DNA of 64,000 nucleotides from Catenulispora sp. MAP5-51 (GCF_041261205.1 NZ_JBGCCH010000036.1:33408-97407); one strand, 5' to 3'; shown: positions 42,241 through 51,232, counted from the first letter of the stretch. A program made the numbers and translations. Notes: a model not told the origin generated them from the sequence alone.

Positions 42241-43068
42241 TCAACCGGACCAGTAGGAGTCCAGGACCAGCGTGTCGGCGCCGGGGACGGCTGAGGCCGC
42301 GGACCAGGATCCGCCCACCACCCGCCCGCTGTCGTCGTCGGCGAGCGAGAGCTGGGTGAGGATGCGGTAGCGGTCACCGCGGTAGACCGAGTGCGTGAAC
42401 TCCACGATCCGGCCGTCGGCGTCGGCGGTCACGCGATCGAAGAGCAGCGCCGGGGTGTGGACCGGCACTTCGAGCAGTTCGGCCTCGGTCGGGTCGACGA
42501 CGGTGGGTTCGATGATCTGCGTGGCGGTGGCGAGCCGGACGCCGTAGCGCCGGCCCAGGATCCGGTAGAACGAGCCGTCCTCCAGATCCCGCGCGGCCAG
42601 TCCCGGCACCAGGGCGGCGGGCACGTGCAGGGTGTCCACGGACATCGGATCGCCGTCGGCCAGTCGCAGCCTGGTGATCCGCAATACCCGATCGGCCGGG
42701 GACGCCTGCAGCCGCCGGCCGATCCTGGCTCCGGCCGCCACGGTCTGGAAGTCCACCATCCGGCTGGTCCAGACGCCGTCCACACCGCCGACCGCCAGCG
42801 GCTGGCCGGGCTGCGCCGCGGCGGTGCCCAGACGCTGGGCCACCTTGGCCTTGGCGACGAAGACCCCGCGGCCGTGCTCCCTGGTGAGGAATCCGTCGCG
42901 GATCAGGTCGTCGACGACCGAGCGCAGCGTGGGCCGGGACACCGACAGCTCCTGGCTCAACTGCCGCTCGCCGGGGATCGCCCGGCCCGGACCGTACTGC
43001 TCCACCAGATCCAGCAGGTGCCCGCGAATGCGCTCGCGTTTCTGCCAGCGGCTCTCGCCCACGCTCAT
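42241..43068 (-). CDS. GntR-family regulator with UTRA ligand domain
   Basis: A 275-residue HutC/DasR-type regulator. The winged helix (about 10-75) includes YGPGRAIPGERQLSQELSVS and GFLTREHGRGVFVA; the UTRA domain follows (ADRVLRITRLRLADGDPMSV, QIIEPTVVDPTEAELLEV, VEFTHSVYRGDRYRILTQL). UTRA domains bind sugar phosphates or amino acid derivatives. Its position before a secreted GH18 gene suggests control of glycan use. Two ACTGGT half-sites in the upstream gap resemble halves of DasR-type sites. ATG 43068 gives MSVGESRWQKRERIR. Confidence 0.9.
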   Translation of the reverse strand: MSVGESRWQKRERIRGHLLDLVEQYGPGRAIPGERQLSQELSVSRPTLRSVVDDLIRDGFLTREHGRGVFVAKAKVAQRLGTAAAQPGQPLAVGGVDGVWTSRMVDFQTVAAGARIGRRLQASPADRVLRITRLRLADGDPMSVDTLHVPAALVPGLAARDLEDGSFYRILGRRYGVRLATATQIIEPTVVDPTEAELLEVPVHTPALLFDRVTADADGRIVEFTHSVYRGDRYRILTQLSLADDDSGRVVGGSWSAASAVPGADTLVLDSYWSG

Positions 43069-43364
43069 CGCCCGTTCCGATCCTCGTCCGGTACTGGTAG
43101 TCCGAAGCACTTGGCGTTGGCCAAATAATGACCCGCGATCAGCTAACTGGTCAAGGGGTGGTAAGTTTTCGGCACTGTCGGCGCCTGGGATGCCGCAAAT
43201 GTGGCCGTCATCCAGACCAATTCTGTTCCACTGGTGCCTCAAACACCCCGCCTTCCCGCCTTGCTTCTCGAGCCCGGCCCTCACCTATTCGCGTTATGTC
43301 GGTGCGAACCGATGCGGTGGTCTGCTTGGCGTGTCTCGGTGGACCACGTGGCCAGGAGGTTGGC
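43069..43364. promoter_or_regulatory. Divergent region, GntR regulator / alpha-beta hydrolases
   Basis: ACTGGT occurs at 43093-43098 and 43146-43151, and TTGGCGTTGGCCAA lies at about 43111-43124. Any of these could be a GntR operator. CAGGAGGTTGGC before 43365 is the hydrolase ribosome site. Confidence 0.4.
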
Positions 43365-44216
43365 ATGACGAACAAAGGGCTGGACAGCGGTGGCTTCCCG
43401 CGAACCCAGACCCGGGTGGTGGACGGGCTGGCGATCCGCCATGTCGACTCCGGCGAACAAGAGGGACCGACACTGCTCATGACGAGCCCGTGGCCCGAGA
43501 GTCTCTACGCCTTCCGCCGGATCTGGGGCCGACTGACCCCGAGTGCCCGGCTGGTGGCCATCGATCTGCCGGGCTTCGGACACTCCGAGGGGCGTCCCGA
43601 GCTGTTCGGGCCCTCGGCGATGGCCGAGTTCCTCAGAACCCTCATCGGCGAGTGGGAACTGGGCGCCCCGCACCTGCTCGGCCCGGACGTCGGTACCGGT
43701 GCGGCGCTGTTCCTGGCGGCCCGTCACCCGGAGGTGGTGACCAGCCTCATCGTCGGCAGCGGGGGAGCGTCCTACCCGCTGGAGGTGACCGGCGCGCTCG
43801 CCGACATGATCGCCGCTCCCGACTTGGAGTTCCTGCGCGACTTCGACAGCCGGGTCGGCGTGGGCGCGGCGGTGGAGCCGGGGGCGCCGCGGGCTCAGGA
43901 GTCCGAGGTCTGGGAGGACTACGTGACCGCATACGACGGCGGCCGGTTCGCCGAGTCCGCGCGCTACGTGCGCGCTTACCCCGAGGAACTGCTGGTCCTG
44001 GGCGACCTGTTGGCGTCCATCAAGACGCCGGTGCAGGTGATGAATGCCGAGCGCGACGAACTGGTGCCGCCGTCCAACGGGATCTACCTCGACGACCGGC
44101 TCCCGCACAGCCGCCTGATCAGCTTCGACTCGGGGCACTTCCCGTGGGAGCAGGACGCCGTGCAGTACGGAGACGCCGTCGCGGACTGGATCGACGGCGC
44201 GTACGAGCAGGTCTGA
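43365..44216 (+). CDS. Alpha/beta hydrolase with Asp nucleophile (dehalogenase/epoxide-hydrolase-like)
   Basis: A 283-residue alpha/beta hydrolase. The elbow reads LLGPDVGTGAAL, placing Asp where esterases have Ser, as in haloalkane dehalogenases and epoxide hydrolases; the region after strand 3 is AIDLPGFGHSEG. A distal acid loop is NAERDELVPP and the catalytic His is likely in DSGHFPWEQD. RBS CAGGAGGTTGGC. A second hydrolase gene follows after 53 bases. Its identity as dehalogenase, epoxide hydrolase or another type is not decided. Confidence 0.82.
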   Translation: MTNKGLDSGGFPRTQTRVVDGLAIRHVDSGEQEGPTLLMTSPWPESLYAFRRIWGRLTPSARLVAIDLPGFGHSEGRPELFGPSAMAEFLRTLIGEWELGAPHLLGPDVGTGAALFLAARHPEVVTSLIVGSGGASYPLEVTGALADMIAAPDLEFLRDFDSRVGVGAAVEPGAPRAQESEVWEDYVTAYDGGRFAESARYVRAYPEELLVLGDLLASIKTPVQVMNAERDELVPPSNGIYLDDRLPHSRLISFDSGHFPWEQDAVQYGDAVADWIDGAYEQV

Positions 44217-44229
44217 GACGGACAGCGCA

Positions 44230-44266
44230 CAAGGACGGAAAGCCAAGGACGGAAAGCCAAGGACAG
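44230..44266 (+). repeat. 15-bp direct repeat holding ribosome sites
   Basis: AAGGACGGAAAGCC occurs twice and is followed by AAGGACAGG, directly before ATG 44270. The repeat multiplies purine-rich SD-like AAGGA segments. Confidence 0.55.
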
Positions 44267-44269
44267 GAC

Positions 44270-45124
44270 ATGGAAGCGAAGAACGGATACCTCGGCGCGC
44301 CGAACCAGACCATTGACGCAGAGAACGGCATCACCTACGCCTACCGCCGGATCGGCCCGCAGGGCGGCCGTCCGCTGGTGCTGCTGGTGCACTTCCGGGG
44401 GAACCTGGACAACTGGGACCCGCAGCTCATCGACGCGCTTGCCGAGCAGCGCGACGTGATCACCTTCGACAACGTCGGCGTCGGCGCCACGACGGGGTCG
44501 ACGCCCAGCACCATCGAGCAGATGGCCGAGGACGCGATCCGGTTCGTCGAGGCCCTCGGCCTGGACGAGATCGACCTGCTCGGCTTCTCCATCGGCAGCT
44601 TCGTCGCCCAGGAGATCGCGCTGGCCCGGGCGGCGCTGGTGCGCAAGCTGGTCCTGGCCTCGACCGCGCCCCAGGGCGCGCCTGGCATGCACGGCTGGGC
44701 CCCGGACATTATCGGGGCGCTCGGAAAGCCGACGACCTCTCCCGAGGAGTACGTGTACGGCTTCTTCACCGACTCGGCCGCGAGCAAGGCCGCGGGCCAC
44801 GGAGTGCTCGGCCGGATCTACCAGGGGCGGACCGAAGACCGTGACGCGCCGACGAGCTGGCGCACCCGCAACGCCCAGTACGACGCGGTGCTGAAGTGGG
44901 GCACGCCGAACTTCGGGCTGCTTCAGCGACTCGCCGCCGTCGAGCAGCCGACGTTCGTGGCGAACGGCGACGACGACCGGATGATCCTGCCCTGGTACTC
45001 GCACCTGATCGCGAGCCTGATCCCGGACGCGTTCGTGAAGCTGTACCCGGACTCCGCCCACGGCTTCCTGTTCCAACACGCGCAGGAGTTCGCCGCGGAT
45101 GTGCACAAGTTCCTCGATGCCTGA
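44270..45124 (+). CDS. Alpha/beta hydrolase
   Basis: A 284-residue enzyme with an LVHFRGNLDNWDP oxyanion region, TFDNVGVGATTG, nucleophile elbow GFSIGS (Ser), ANGDDDRMILP acid loop and DSAHGFLFQH with the catalytic His. It resembles lactonase/peroxidase-like hydrolases commonly near LuxR or TetR regulators. It is likely cotranscribed with the preceding hydrolase. ATG 44270 has AAGGACAGGAC in front. Confidence 0.87.
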   Translation: MEAKNGYLGAPNQTIDAENGITYAYRRIGPQGGRPLVLLVHFRGNLDNWDPQLIDALAEQRDVITFDNVGVGATTGSTPSTIEQMAEDAIRFVEALGLDEIDLLGFSIGSFVAQEIALARAALVRKLVLASTAPQGAPGMHGWAPDIIGALGKPTTSPEEYVYGFFTDSAASKAAGHGVLGRIYQGRTEDRDAPTSWRTRNAQYDAVLKWGTPNFGLLQRLAAVEQPTFVANGDDDRMILPWYSHLIASLIPDAFVKLYPDSAHGFLFQHAQEFAADVHKFLDA

Positions 45125-45269
45125 GTCAGTCCATTGATCAGTCATGTTTCCTGCCTCCTGAGAGCCGGCGCGTCGCATCCGCTGAGGGGACTCACGCGAT
45201 CTGCCGGGATGCGTAGAGTTCGCAGGGCGACGACAATCGTTTAGAGCGACGATCAAGAGGTGACAGGCA

Positions 45270-48002
45270 TTGCAGGCGAGGCCCCTGCGCGGTCGCAGTG
45301 CGGAAATGACGACCGCGCTGTCCGTGGTGCGCAGTACGAGCCGTCACGGATCGAGCGCCGCGATACTTCTCTCCGGCCCGGCGGGCATCGGCAAGACGGC
45401 CCTGCTGTCGGCCGTGTGCCACGAAGCGGTCTCGACCGGGATGACGGTGCTGCGCGGCAAGTGCGACCCGATCGAGCAGGTCTGGCCCGGCGCCCCGGTG
45501 CTGGCCCTGCTGCGCTCGGGGCGCGATGAGGTCTGTACGCGCCAGGAGTACGAGCGGATCACGCGTCTGGTGGACGAGCCGCTTGTGCTTGCTGAGGCGG
45601 TCGCGGCCTGCCTTGATGCCGCGGCCCGGCGTCGGCCTGTGTTGATCGCCCTGGACGACGTGCAGTGGGCCGACCGGGTCAGCGCGTTCATCCTGCGCAA
45701 CCTGGTTCCGCGCCTGGTCGGGCTGCCGGTGGTGTGGGCGTTCGCGGGCCGCTCCGACCAGGATGCCGCCGAATGGTTCGGCAGCGAGCCGGTGCATGTC
45801 GAACGGATCCGCCTGGCACCGCTGGCCACCGCGGACGTCCTGGCGCTGGCCGCCGACCGGCTCGGGCACGCCCCCGACGCGCGGACCGGGGACTTCCTGG
45901 CCGCGGTCGAGGGCAACCCGTTCCATGCCGGCCAGATCATCGAGGAGATCGCCCGGTCGGCGGGGCGCGGCGAGCTGGACGCGGTGCCCGTGGCCTTCGC
46001 GGCTTCGGTCTCGGCTCTGCTCGGCTCCCTGCCCCAGTCTTCGCGCGAGCTGGTCGAGGTGGTCGCCGCCGCCGGCCGGCCGTTCGCGCTGAGCGAAGCC
46101 GCGGCGCCGGTCGGCGGGAACCCAGGTGCCAACCTGGGCCCGGCGGTGGACGCCGGACTCGTCGTCCTGCGGGCCGACTCGACGGTGGCCTTCCACCACG
46201 ACCTGGTGCGCGAGCAGGTGTACAGCACGATCCGCGCGGAGCGGCTGCGCGAGCTGCACCGGCGGCTGGCGGACCATTACCTCGCCGCCGGCGATCCGCT
46301 CATCGCCGCCTCCCACGCCCGGGCCGCGGCGGTGCCCGGCGACCTGGACAGCGCCACGATCATGATCGCGGCGGCGGAGTCGCTGGCGGCCGTCAGCGGT
46401 GAGGACGCCGGCGATCTGGTGATGGCCGTGCTCGACATCGTGCGGCCGGACCAGCCCGGATGGCTCGATCTGAGCCTGCGCTGCCTGTCGGTGCTGTGCC
46501 GGGTCCAGTGGGCGGCCGAGGCCGTCGTCGCCGCCGACCAGATCCTGGCCCACGTCGACGACAGCACCCTCATCGGCCGCGTCGAGAGCGACGCGGCCCG
46601 GGCCCTGTGGCTCGGCGGCCGCGTCGGCGAACTGCTGACCCGGATCGAGCGGGCACTCCGGCTCGACACCGTTGAGCCGGGCGTCGGTGTGCGCTTGCGG
46701 GCGGTCCACTCGCTGGCCGGAGCGCGGCTGCTGGACGGCCAGACCGCCGTCGGCAGAGCCCTGACGGTCCTCGACGAGGCCCGCATGAGCGGCGACGAGC
46801 AGGCCCTGGCCTTGGCGTTGGAGGCGGCGGGCCACTCGGCACGCAACGACGGCCGGCACCAGCAGGCGCTGCGGTACTTCCGGGAACTAGCCCGGCTCAA
46901 CGGCCGGTCGCTGGTGGCCGAGGAAGTGATCGAGCTCCAGTTCCTGGACCGCTATGAGCATGCTCAGACGCTGCTGAACCAGGCCACGGCCGAGGCGGTG
47001 CGCAACCACGGCGAGCGCCTGCCGGCCGTGCTGGCCGCCCAGGCGTGGCAGGACTTCAACCTCGGCCGCCTCGACGACGCCGAGGCCGGCTGCCAGACCC
47101 TGCTGGAGATCGGCCCGCGCCTCGGCGACGCCGTGTACGCCCTGGACGCGGTCATCGTCCGGGTCTCCTCGGCGTTGCTGCGCGGCGACGTCGACAGCGC
47201 CGCGACGTACCTGCGCGTGGCCGACGAGATCGAAGGCGCCGACGCGGTCCTGCGCGAGCCCGGGCTGACGGTGATGAACGGCTGGATCGCCGCCGGCCGC
47301 GGCGACCACGAGACCGCCCGCGAGGTGCTGCGTCCGGTGATCGCCGACGTCGCCGAGCGGTCGGCGTGTTCGTACTGGCCGATGTGGCCGTGCTGGATGG
47401 GCCTGTTCTTCGAGATCGGCGACCTCGCGCAGGACAAGGAGTTCATGGCCGCCGCCACCAAGGTCACCGAGCAGGCCGCGGAGCGCAATCCGGGGGTGGC
47501 GAGCTTCGAGGGCGTGGCGTTGTTGACGCGCGGGCGCACCGAGGGCGACGTGCGGATGATCGAGCGTGGCGCCGACGTTCTGACGCACAGCCCGCGTCCG
47601 CTGCTGCGCGGCTTCGGGGCCTTCAGCCACGGTCGGGCGCTGGTCGAGGCCGGCGACCGCCAGACCGGCCTGGCCCAGCTCGATCGGGCCTGGGACGAGT
47701 ACCACGGCATGGGTGCGTGGTTCTACCGCGCTCTGACCCAGGACATGATGCGCCAGGCCGGAGCGCGCCTGGGCAAGTGGTCCGCCGCGGCCCTGCCTCC
47801 GGCCGCCGGGTGGGCTTCGCTCACCCAGGCCGAACGCAGGGTGGCGATGCTGATCGGCGCGGGAAGCACCAACAAGGCGGCGGCCTCGGAACTCGGGGTC
47901 TCAGTCAACACGATCGGGACGCACCTGCGGTCGGTGTTCGCCAAGCTCGGGGTCCGCTCGCGGGTGCAGCTGGCCAACTCCCTGCATGAGGAATCGCTGT
48001 AG
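45270..48002 (+). CDS. LAL-family LuxR regulator, copy 3
   Basis: A regulator of 910 residues. TTG 45270 is preferred over ATG 45306 because LRGRSAEMTTALSVV, the usual LAL N-terminal motif, lies between them and AAGAGGTGACAGGCA precedes the TTG. Walker A is GPAGIGKTALLS (near 37), Walker B VLIALDDVQWAD, then a long helical domain and a LuxR HTH (LTQAERRVAMLIGAGSTNKA...TIGTHLRSVFAKLGVRSR). It follows the hydrolase pair on the same strand and converges with the DUF302/tautomerase operon, so its targets are ambiguous. Confidence 0.9.
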   Translation: MQARPLRGRSAEMTTALSVVRSTSRHGSSAAILLSGPAGIGKTALLSAVCHEAVSTGMTVLRGKCDPIEQVWPGAPVLALLRSGRDEVCTRQEYERITRLVDEPLVLAEAVAACLDAAARRRPVLIALDDVQWADRVSAFILRNLVPRLVGLPVVWAFAGRSDQDAAEWFGSEPVHVERIRLAPLATADVLALAADRLGHAPDARTGDFLAAVEGNPFHAGQIIEEIARSAGRGELDAVPVAFAASVSALLGSLPQSSRELVEVVAAAGRPFALSEAAAPVGGNPGANLGPAVDAGLVVLRADSTVAFHHDLVREQVYSTIRAERLRELHRRLADHYLAAGDPLIAASHARAAAVPGDLDSATIMIAAAESLAAVSGEDAGDLVMAVLDIVRPDQPGWLDLSLRCLSVLCRVQWAAEAVVAADQILAHVDDSTLIGRVESDAARALWLGGRVGELLTRIERALRLDTVEPGVGVRLRAVHSLAGARLLDGQTAVGRALTVLDEARMSGDEQALALALEAAGHSARNDGRHQQALRYFRELARLNGRSLVAEEVIELQFLDRYEHAQTLLNQATAEAVRNHGERLPAVLAAQAWQDFNLGRLDDAEAGCQTLLEIGPRLGDAVYALDAVIVRVSSALLRGDVDSAATYLRVADEIEGADAVLREPGLTVMNGWIAAGRGDHETAREVLRPVIADVAERSACSYWPMWPCWMGLFFEIGDLAQDKEFMAAATKVTEQAAERNPGVASFEGVALLTRGRTEGDVRMIERGADVLTHSPRPLLRGFGAFSHGRALVEAGDRQTGLAQLDRAWDEYHGMGAWFYRALTQDMMRQAGARLGKWSAAALPPAAGWASLTQAERRVAMLIGAGSTNKAAASELGVSVNTIGTHLRSVFAKLGVRSRVQLANSLHEESL

Positions 48003-48064
48003 GCATCTACGGAACAGGCTATCCGGCGGCGTGCGGGGGGGCCTGGCCGGGCCTGGCCGTCGGA

Positions 48065-48478
48065 CTACTGACCGCTTTCACCGGGTGCGGGCTCCGCGAC
48101 CCGTCGCAGCAGGCTCAGGACCTCGGCGTCGAAGAGTTCTGCGACAGCGAGCGCTTCCTCGTCCTGGTACGGCGATATCGCGCTGGCGACCGAATCGTAG
48201 GCCAGGCAGGCGCCGTCGCCCGCGGCTTGGACGAGGACTGTGGCCGGACAGTAGGCGCCGGCGTCGGGCAGGCAGCGGACCAGCTCGTCGGTCGCCTCCG
48301 GGCGGTCGATGATCAGCCTGACCTGGTGGCCGGCGGCCACCAGGTGGCCCTGGAGCGCCGAGCGCGACGCGGAGTCGTGCAGCACGCGACGGATGTCCTC
48401 CAGCACCGCGGCCAACGACCGCTGCGTGGTGATGACGTGCCGGTCCAAGGGGATGCGGAGCACGTATTCGCTGGCCAC
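48065..48478 (-). CDS. DUF302-like small protein, copy 1
   Basis: A 137-residue protein (ASEYVLRIPLDRHVITTQRS, HQVRLIIDRPEATDELVRCL, YCPATVLVQAAGDGACLAYD). It is a clear paralogue of the protein at 50810-51232, sharing VLRIP(L/V)DRH(V/I)I-T-RS, an internal xVRxxxxxPxxxDxLVR segment, LAYDxxASxIS and LSLLRRVA/LGLLRRAA. The layout resembles DUF302, in which a small alpha/beta domain presents a P-rich loop. GTG 48478 was chosen because GGAGGT lies 10 bases ahead and the paralogue starts at the same point; a GTG at 48490 is possible. It ends the operon after the tautomerase gene (18-base gap). Confidence 0.7.
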   Translation of the reverse strand: MASEYVLRIPLDRHVITTQRSLAAVLEDIRRVLHDSASRSALQGHLVAAGHQVRLIIDRPEATDELVRCLPDAGAYCPATVLVQAAGDGACLAYDSVASAISPYQDEEALAVAELFDAEVLSLLRRVAEPAPGESGQ

Positions 48479-48496
48479 GGTCGCGGGCACCTCCGG

Positions 48497-48958
48497 CTAT
48501 GCCTCGTTCTTCGCCGCGGCGATCTCGGCGATCTCGGCGATCTCGGCAATCTGTGCTCTCGCCGCCGCGACCAGTTCGGCGTTGGTGTTGGCGTGTCCGG
48601 CCAGCCCCCAGCCGCCCTCCGGGGCCTCCGTCAGCAGCACCCAGGTCCGCTCGGCCGCCGACGGGTCGCCGGACGCGGCGGCGACCAGGTCGGTCAGCTG
48701 CCGGACCACCGCGAGCTGCTTGTCGCGGTCGAGCGCGCCGGCGTTGGTCAGCACCTGGACCCGGATGTATGTGCCGTCCCCGTCGACGTTCGACAAGGCG
48801 GTCGGGGCCAGTTCGTGGACGAAGGCCGCGGTGTTCTTGCGGAACATCGGGATATCGGGCACTTGCTCGATCCGCATCAGCGTGCTGGCGAGGTCTTGTG
48901 CCAGGGTTTTGGTGTCCGAGAACGTCCCCGCCGTCGCGTAGACATCGATCATCGGCAT
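48497..48958 (-). CDS. 4-oxalocrotonate-tautomerase-like protein
   Basis: A 153-residue protein beginning Met-Pro-Met (MPMIDVYATAGTF), giving after Met removal the N-terminal catalytic Pro of the tautomerase superfamily. YIRVQVLTNAGALDRDKQLA and RTWVLLTEAPEGGWGLAGH continue the fold. It is about twice the length of the classic 62-residue subunit, so probably a fused two-unit form. The C-terminus has an Ile-Ala-Glu repeat (IAEIAEIAEIA) made by a 9-bp tandem repeat. It lies 122 bases after the flavoprotein gene. Confidence 0.82.
   Translation of the reverse strand: MPMIDVYATAGTFSDTKTLAQDLASTLMRIEQVPDIPMFRKNTAAFVHELAPTALSNVDGDGTYIRVQVLTNAGALDRDKQLAVVRQLTDLVAAASGDPSAAERTWVLLTEAPEGGWGLAGHANTNAELVAAARAQIAEIAEIAEIAAAKNEA
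48521..48550 (-). repeat. 9-bp tandem repeat in the tautomerase C-terminus
   Basis: GATCTCGGC repeats about three times and encodes Ile-Ala-Glu in frame near the stop codon. Confidence 0.7.
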
Positions 48959-49080
48959 TTCCAGACTCCTTCGTCGCGCGGACCATGCCCGGTGGGTCGG
49001 CCATGGCGCCGCCAAAAGTCTGCGCCTTTTCGTGCTGGTTCCTCTCTCGCATAAACAGGTGAGCCGGGGCTGCGAGCCGG

Positions 49081-50751
49081 CTACCCGACCTGGACTCCGT
49101 CCGCGGCGCGCCGTTCGAAGACGAGCCGCACCGCCGCCGATCCCTCGCCGACCGCCGCGGCGACGCGCTTCACGCTTCCGCTGCGGGCGTCTCCGATGCA
49201 GAACACCCCGGGCGCGCTCGTCTCGAACGTCAGCGGGGGCCGGGTCCGGTGCTGCGAGGCGTCCAGGTCGTGTCCGGTGAGCAGGAAGCCCCGGTCGTCC
49301 TTGGCCAGCTGGTCGTCGAGCCACTCGGTGCAGGGAGTGGCTCCGATGAAGACGAAGACGGCGCCGAGTTCCAAGTCCGAGGCGACGCCGGTGTCCCGGT
49401 TCACGATCTGGAGCCCGGTGATCGAGGTGTCAGCGGTCACGCCGATCGCCTCCGTGCGCAGAAGGATCCTGATCCTGGGGTTGGCGGTGACCGCGTCGAT
49501 CAGGTACCGCGACATCGAGTGTTCCAGATCGTGCCCCCGGACCAGCAAGTACACCGGGTCCGACGTGCGCGACAGGAACATCGCGGCTTGGCCGGCCGAG
49601 TTCGCGCCGCCGATGACCGCCACGGGTCGGCCGGCGCTGTAGCGCGCCTCCGCGACCGTGGCTTCGTAGTAGACGCCGTCGCCCTCCCACTGTTCCAGGC
49701 CCGGCACCGGCAGACGGCGGTACTGGGCTCCCGTCGCGATGATCACGTCGCGGGCTTTGAACACCCGGCCGTCTTCGCAGGTGACGGCGTAGATGCCGTC
49801 CTTCTCATGGAATCCTGTCGCCCGCGAGTTCCGGTGCAGGCGTACTCCGAACTTGCTCGCTTGCAGCGTTCCCCTAGTCGCCAACTCCGCGCCGGACAGG
49901 CCGGCGGGGAATCCCAGGTAGTTCTCGATCCGCGAGGACGTGCCGGCCTGGCCTCCGAACGCGGCCGTGTCGAGCAGCGCGGTCTCCAGGCCTTCGGAGG
50001 CGCCGTACACCGCCGCTGCCATACCGCCCGGCCCGCCGCCGACCACGAGGAGATCGCACACGTCCTGATCGACACCCGGGTCCGCCGCCAACTCGCCGAA
50101 CTCGGCGGCGAGGTCCGCGGGCTGCGGATTGCGCATGAGCGGCCGTCCTGGAACCAGGACGATCGGCAGATCGGCCACCGGGGTCTGGAGCTCTTGGAGC
50201 AGGGCCTCGGCCTCCGGCTGGTCCTCGAGATCCATCCACCGGACGGCGATCCTGTTCACCGCGAACGACCGGAGAAGCGCCCGGCAGCGCTCGTCGTACC
50301 GCGATCCGATCAGCGTCAGGCCGGCACCGCGCCGCAGTAGGTTCGCGCGGCGCTCCAGAAAGGTCCGCAGGATGTACTCGCTGAGATCCAGATCCTGCGC
50401 CATCATCAGCTGCACCTGGTCGACAGGCACGCGCAGCACACGGCCGGGCTCCCTCATGACCGCGGTGAAGCGCGAGCGCTCGCCGGTGAGCATGCCGATC
50501 TCTCCGAGGAACTCCCCGGGGCCGAAGGACGCGATCAGCAGCTCGTCCGGAGCACCGGGTCTGTCGACGATGTCCGCGGACCCTTCGAGGACGACGTAGA
50601 GATCGTAGGTGTCGTCCCCGGGACCGAAGAGCACCCGCCCGGACTCCGTCACAGACTCCGAGCCGATGACTGCGAGCTTGTCCATCTGGTCGGCTCGCAG
50701 GCGGGCCGCCGGGCTCGGTACCCAGGTCCGGGTCGGTCGGATGCGTTCCAT
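49081..50751 (-). CDS. cNMP-binding domain fused to a thioredoxin-reductase-like flavoprotein
   Basis: A 556-residue protein with three parts. A Crp-like cyclic-nucleotide-binding domain (about 25-145) reads DLYVVLEGSADIVDRPG and FGPGEFLGEIGMLTGERSRF. A thioredoxin-fold linker (about 155-225) reads RWMDLEDQPEAEALLQEL. The TrxR-type FAD/NAD module (about 235-550) shows VVGGGPGGMAAAVYG, GGQAGTSSRIENYLGFP, VIGGANSAGQAAMFLSR and GVFCIGDARSGSVKRVA. Where low-Mr thioredoxin reductases have CxxC, this has VYYEATVAEARY, so disulfide exchange is excluded and electrons must go elsewhere. This fusion family occurs in actinobacteria and has no assigned role. It is the third gene of a five-gene operon. 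Confidence 0.88.
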   Translation of the reverse strand: MERIRPTRTWVPSPAARLRADQMDKLAVIGSESVTESGRVLFGPGDDTYDLYVVLEGSADIVDRPGAPDELLIASFGPGEFLGEIGMLTGERSRFTAVMREPGRVLRVPVDQVQLMMAQDLDLSEYILRTFLERRANLLRRGAGLTLIGSRYDERCRALLRSFAVNRIAVRWMDLEDQPEAEALLQELQTPVADLPIVLVPGRPLMRNPQPADLAAEFGELAADPGVDQDVCDLLVVGGGPGGMAAAVYGASEGLETALLDTAAFGGQAGTSSRIENYLGFPAGLSGAELATRGTLQASKFGVRLHRNSRATGFHEKDGIYAVTCEDGRVFKARDVIIATGAQYRRLPVPGLEQWEGDGVYYEATVAEARYSAGRPVAVIGGANSAGQAAMFLSRTSDPVYLLVRGHDLEHSMSRYLIDAVTANPRIRILLRTEAIGVTADTSITGLQIVNRDTGVASDLELGAVFVFIGATPCTEWLDDQLAKDDRGFLLTGHDLDASQHRTRPPLTFETSAPGVFCIGDARSGSVKRVAAAVGEGSAAVRLVFERRAADGVQVG

Positions 50752-50809
50752 GGCGTCGCTTTCTCCGTTCGGGGGAGGTGATGTCCCGTGATCGCCAGCC
50801 GGTGCGGGC

Positions 50810-51232
50810 CTATCCTTGCGGGTCCGCGGCCCGTCTCAATAGCCCGAGGACCGCGTCGTCGCGCTGTTGCGCAACGCCCAGGGCCCAGCCGGGCCGGCAG
50901 CTGCTGATCGAACTGGCGATGGCGTCGTAGGCCAGCCTGGTACCGCCGGCGACAGTCTGGTGGATGAGGATGGCGCTCGGGACCGACAAGGCGGCCTCCG
51001 GCACTGTGCGGACGAGCTGGTCGAGCCGGTCGACCGGGTCCGGACAGCCGAGCACGATCCGGACCGAGCGCCCGGACTCCGCTTCGTGGTCGATCACCGG
51101 TTCGTAGATCAGCAAGTCCTGGTCCGTGTCCAGGAGGGCACTGTTCACGTCGTTCAATACCGCGTCGAACGACCGTTCTGTGTTGATGATATGGCGGTCG
51201 ACAGGAATGCGCAGTACCTGCTCGGTGGCCAT
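50810..51232 (-). CDS. DUF302-like small protein, copy 2
   Basis: A 140-residue paralogue of the protein at 48065: MATEQVLRIPVDRHIINTER, RSVRIVLGCPDPVDRLDQLV, SVPSAILIHQTVAGGTRLAYD and VLGLLRRAADPQG. The central GCPDPVDRL...VPSAILI run resembles the NPxxxxxLL...LPxxxxV core of DUF302 proteins. AGGAGATCC before ATG 51232 is a good ribosome site, so an in-frame ATG at 51265 is less likely. It lies between an esterase-like gene (50-base gap) and the flavoprotein gene (58-base gap). Confidence 0.7.
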   Translation of the reverse strand: MATEQVLRIPVDRHIINTERSFDAVLNDVNSALLDTDQDLLIYEPVIDHEAESGRSVRIVLGCPDPVDRLDQLVRTVPEAALSVPSAILIHQTVAGGTRLAYDAIASSISSCRPGWALGVAQQRDDAVLGLLRRAADPQG

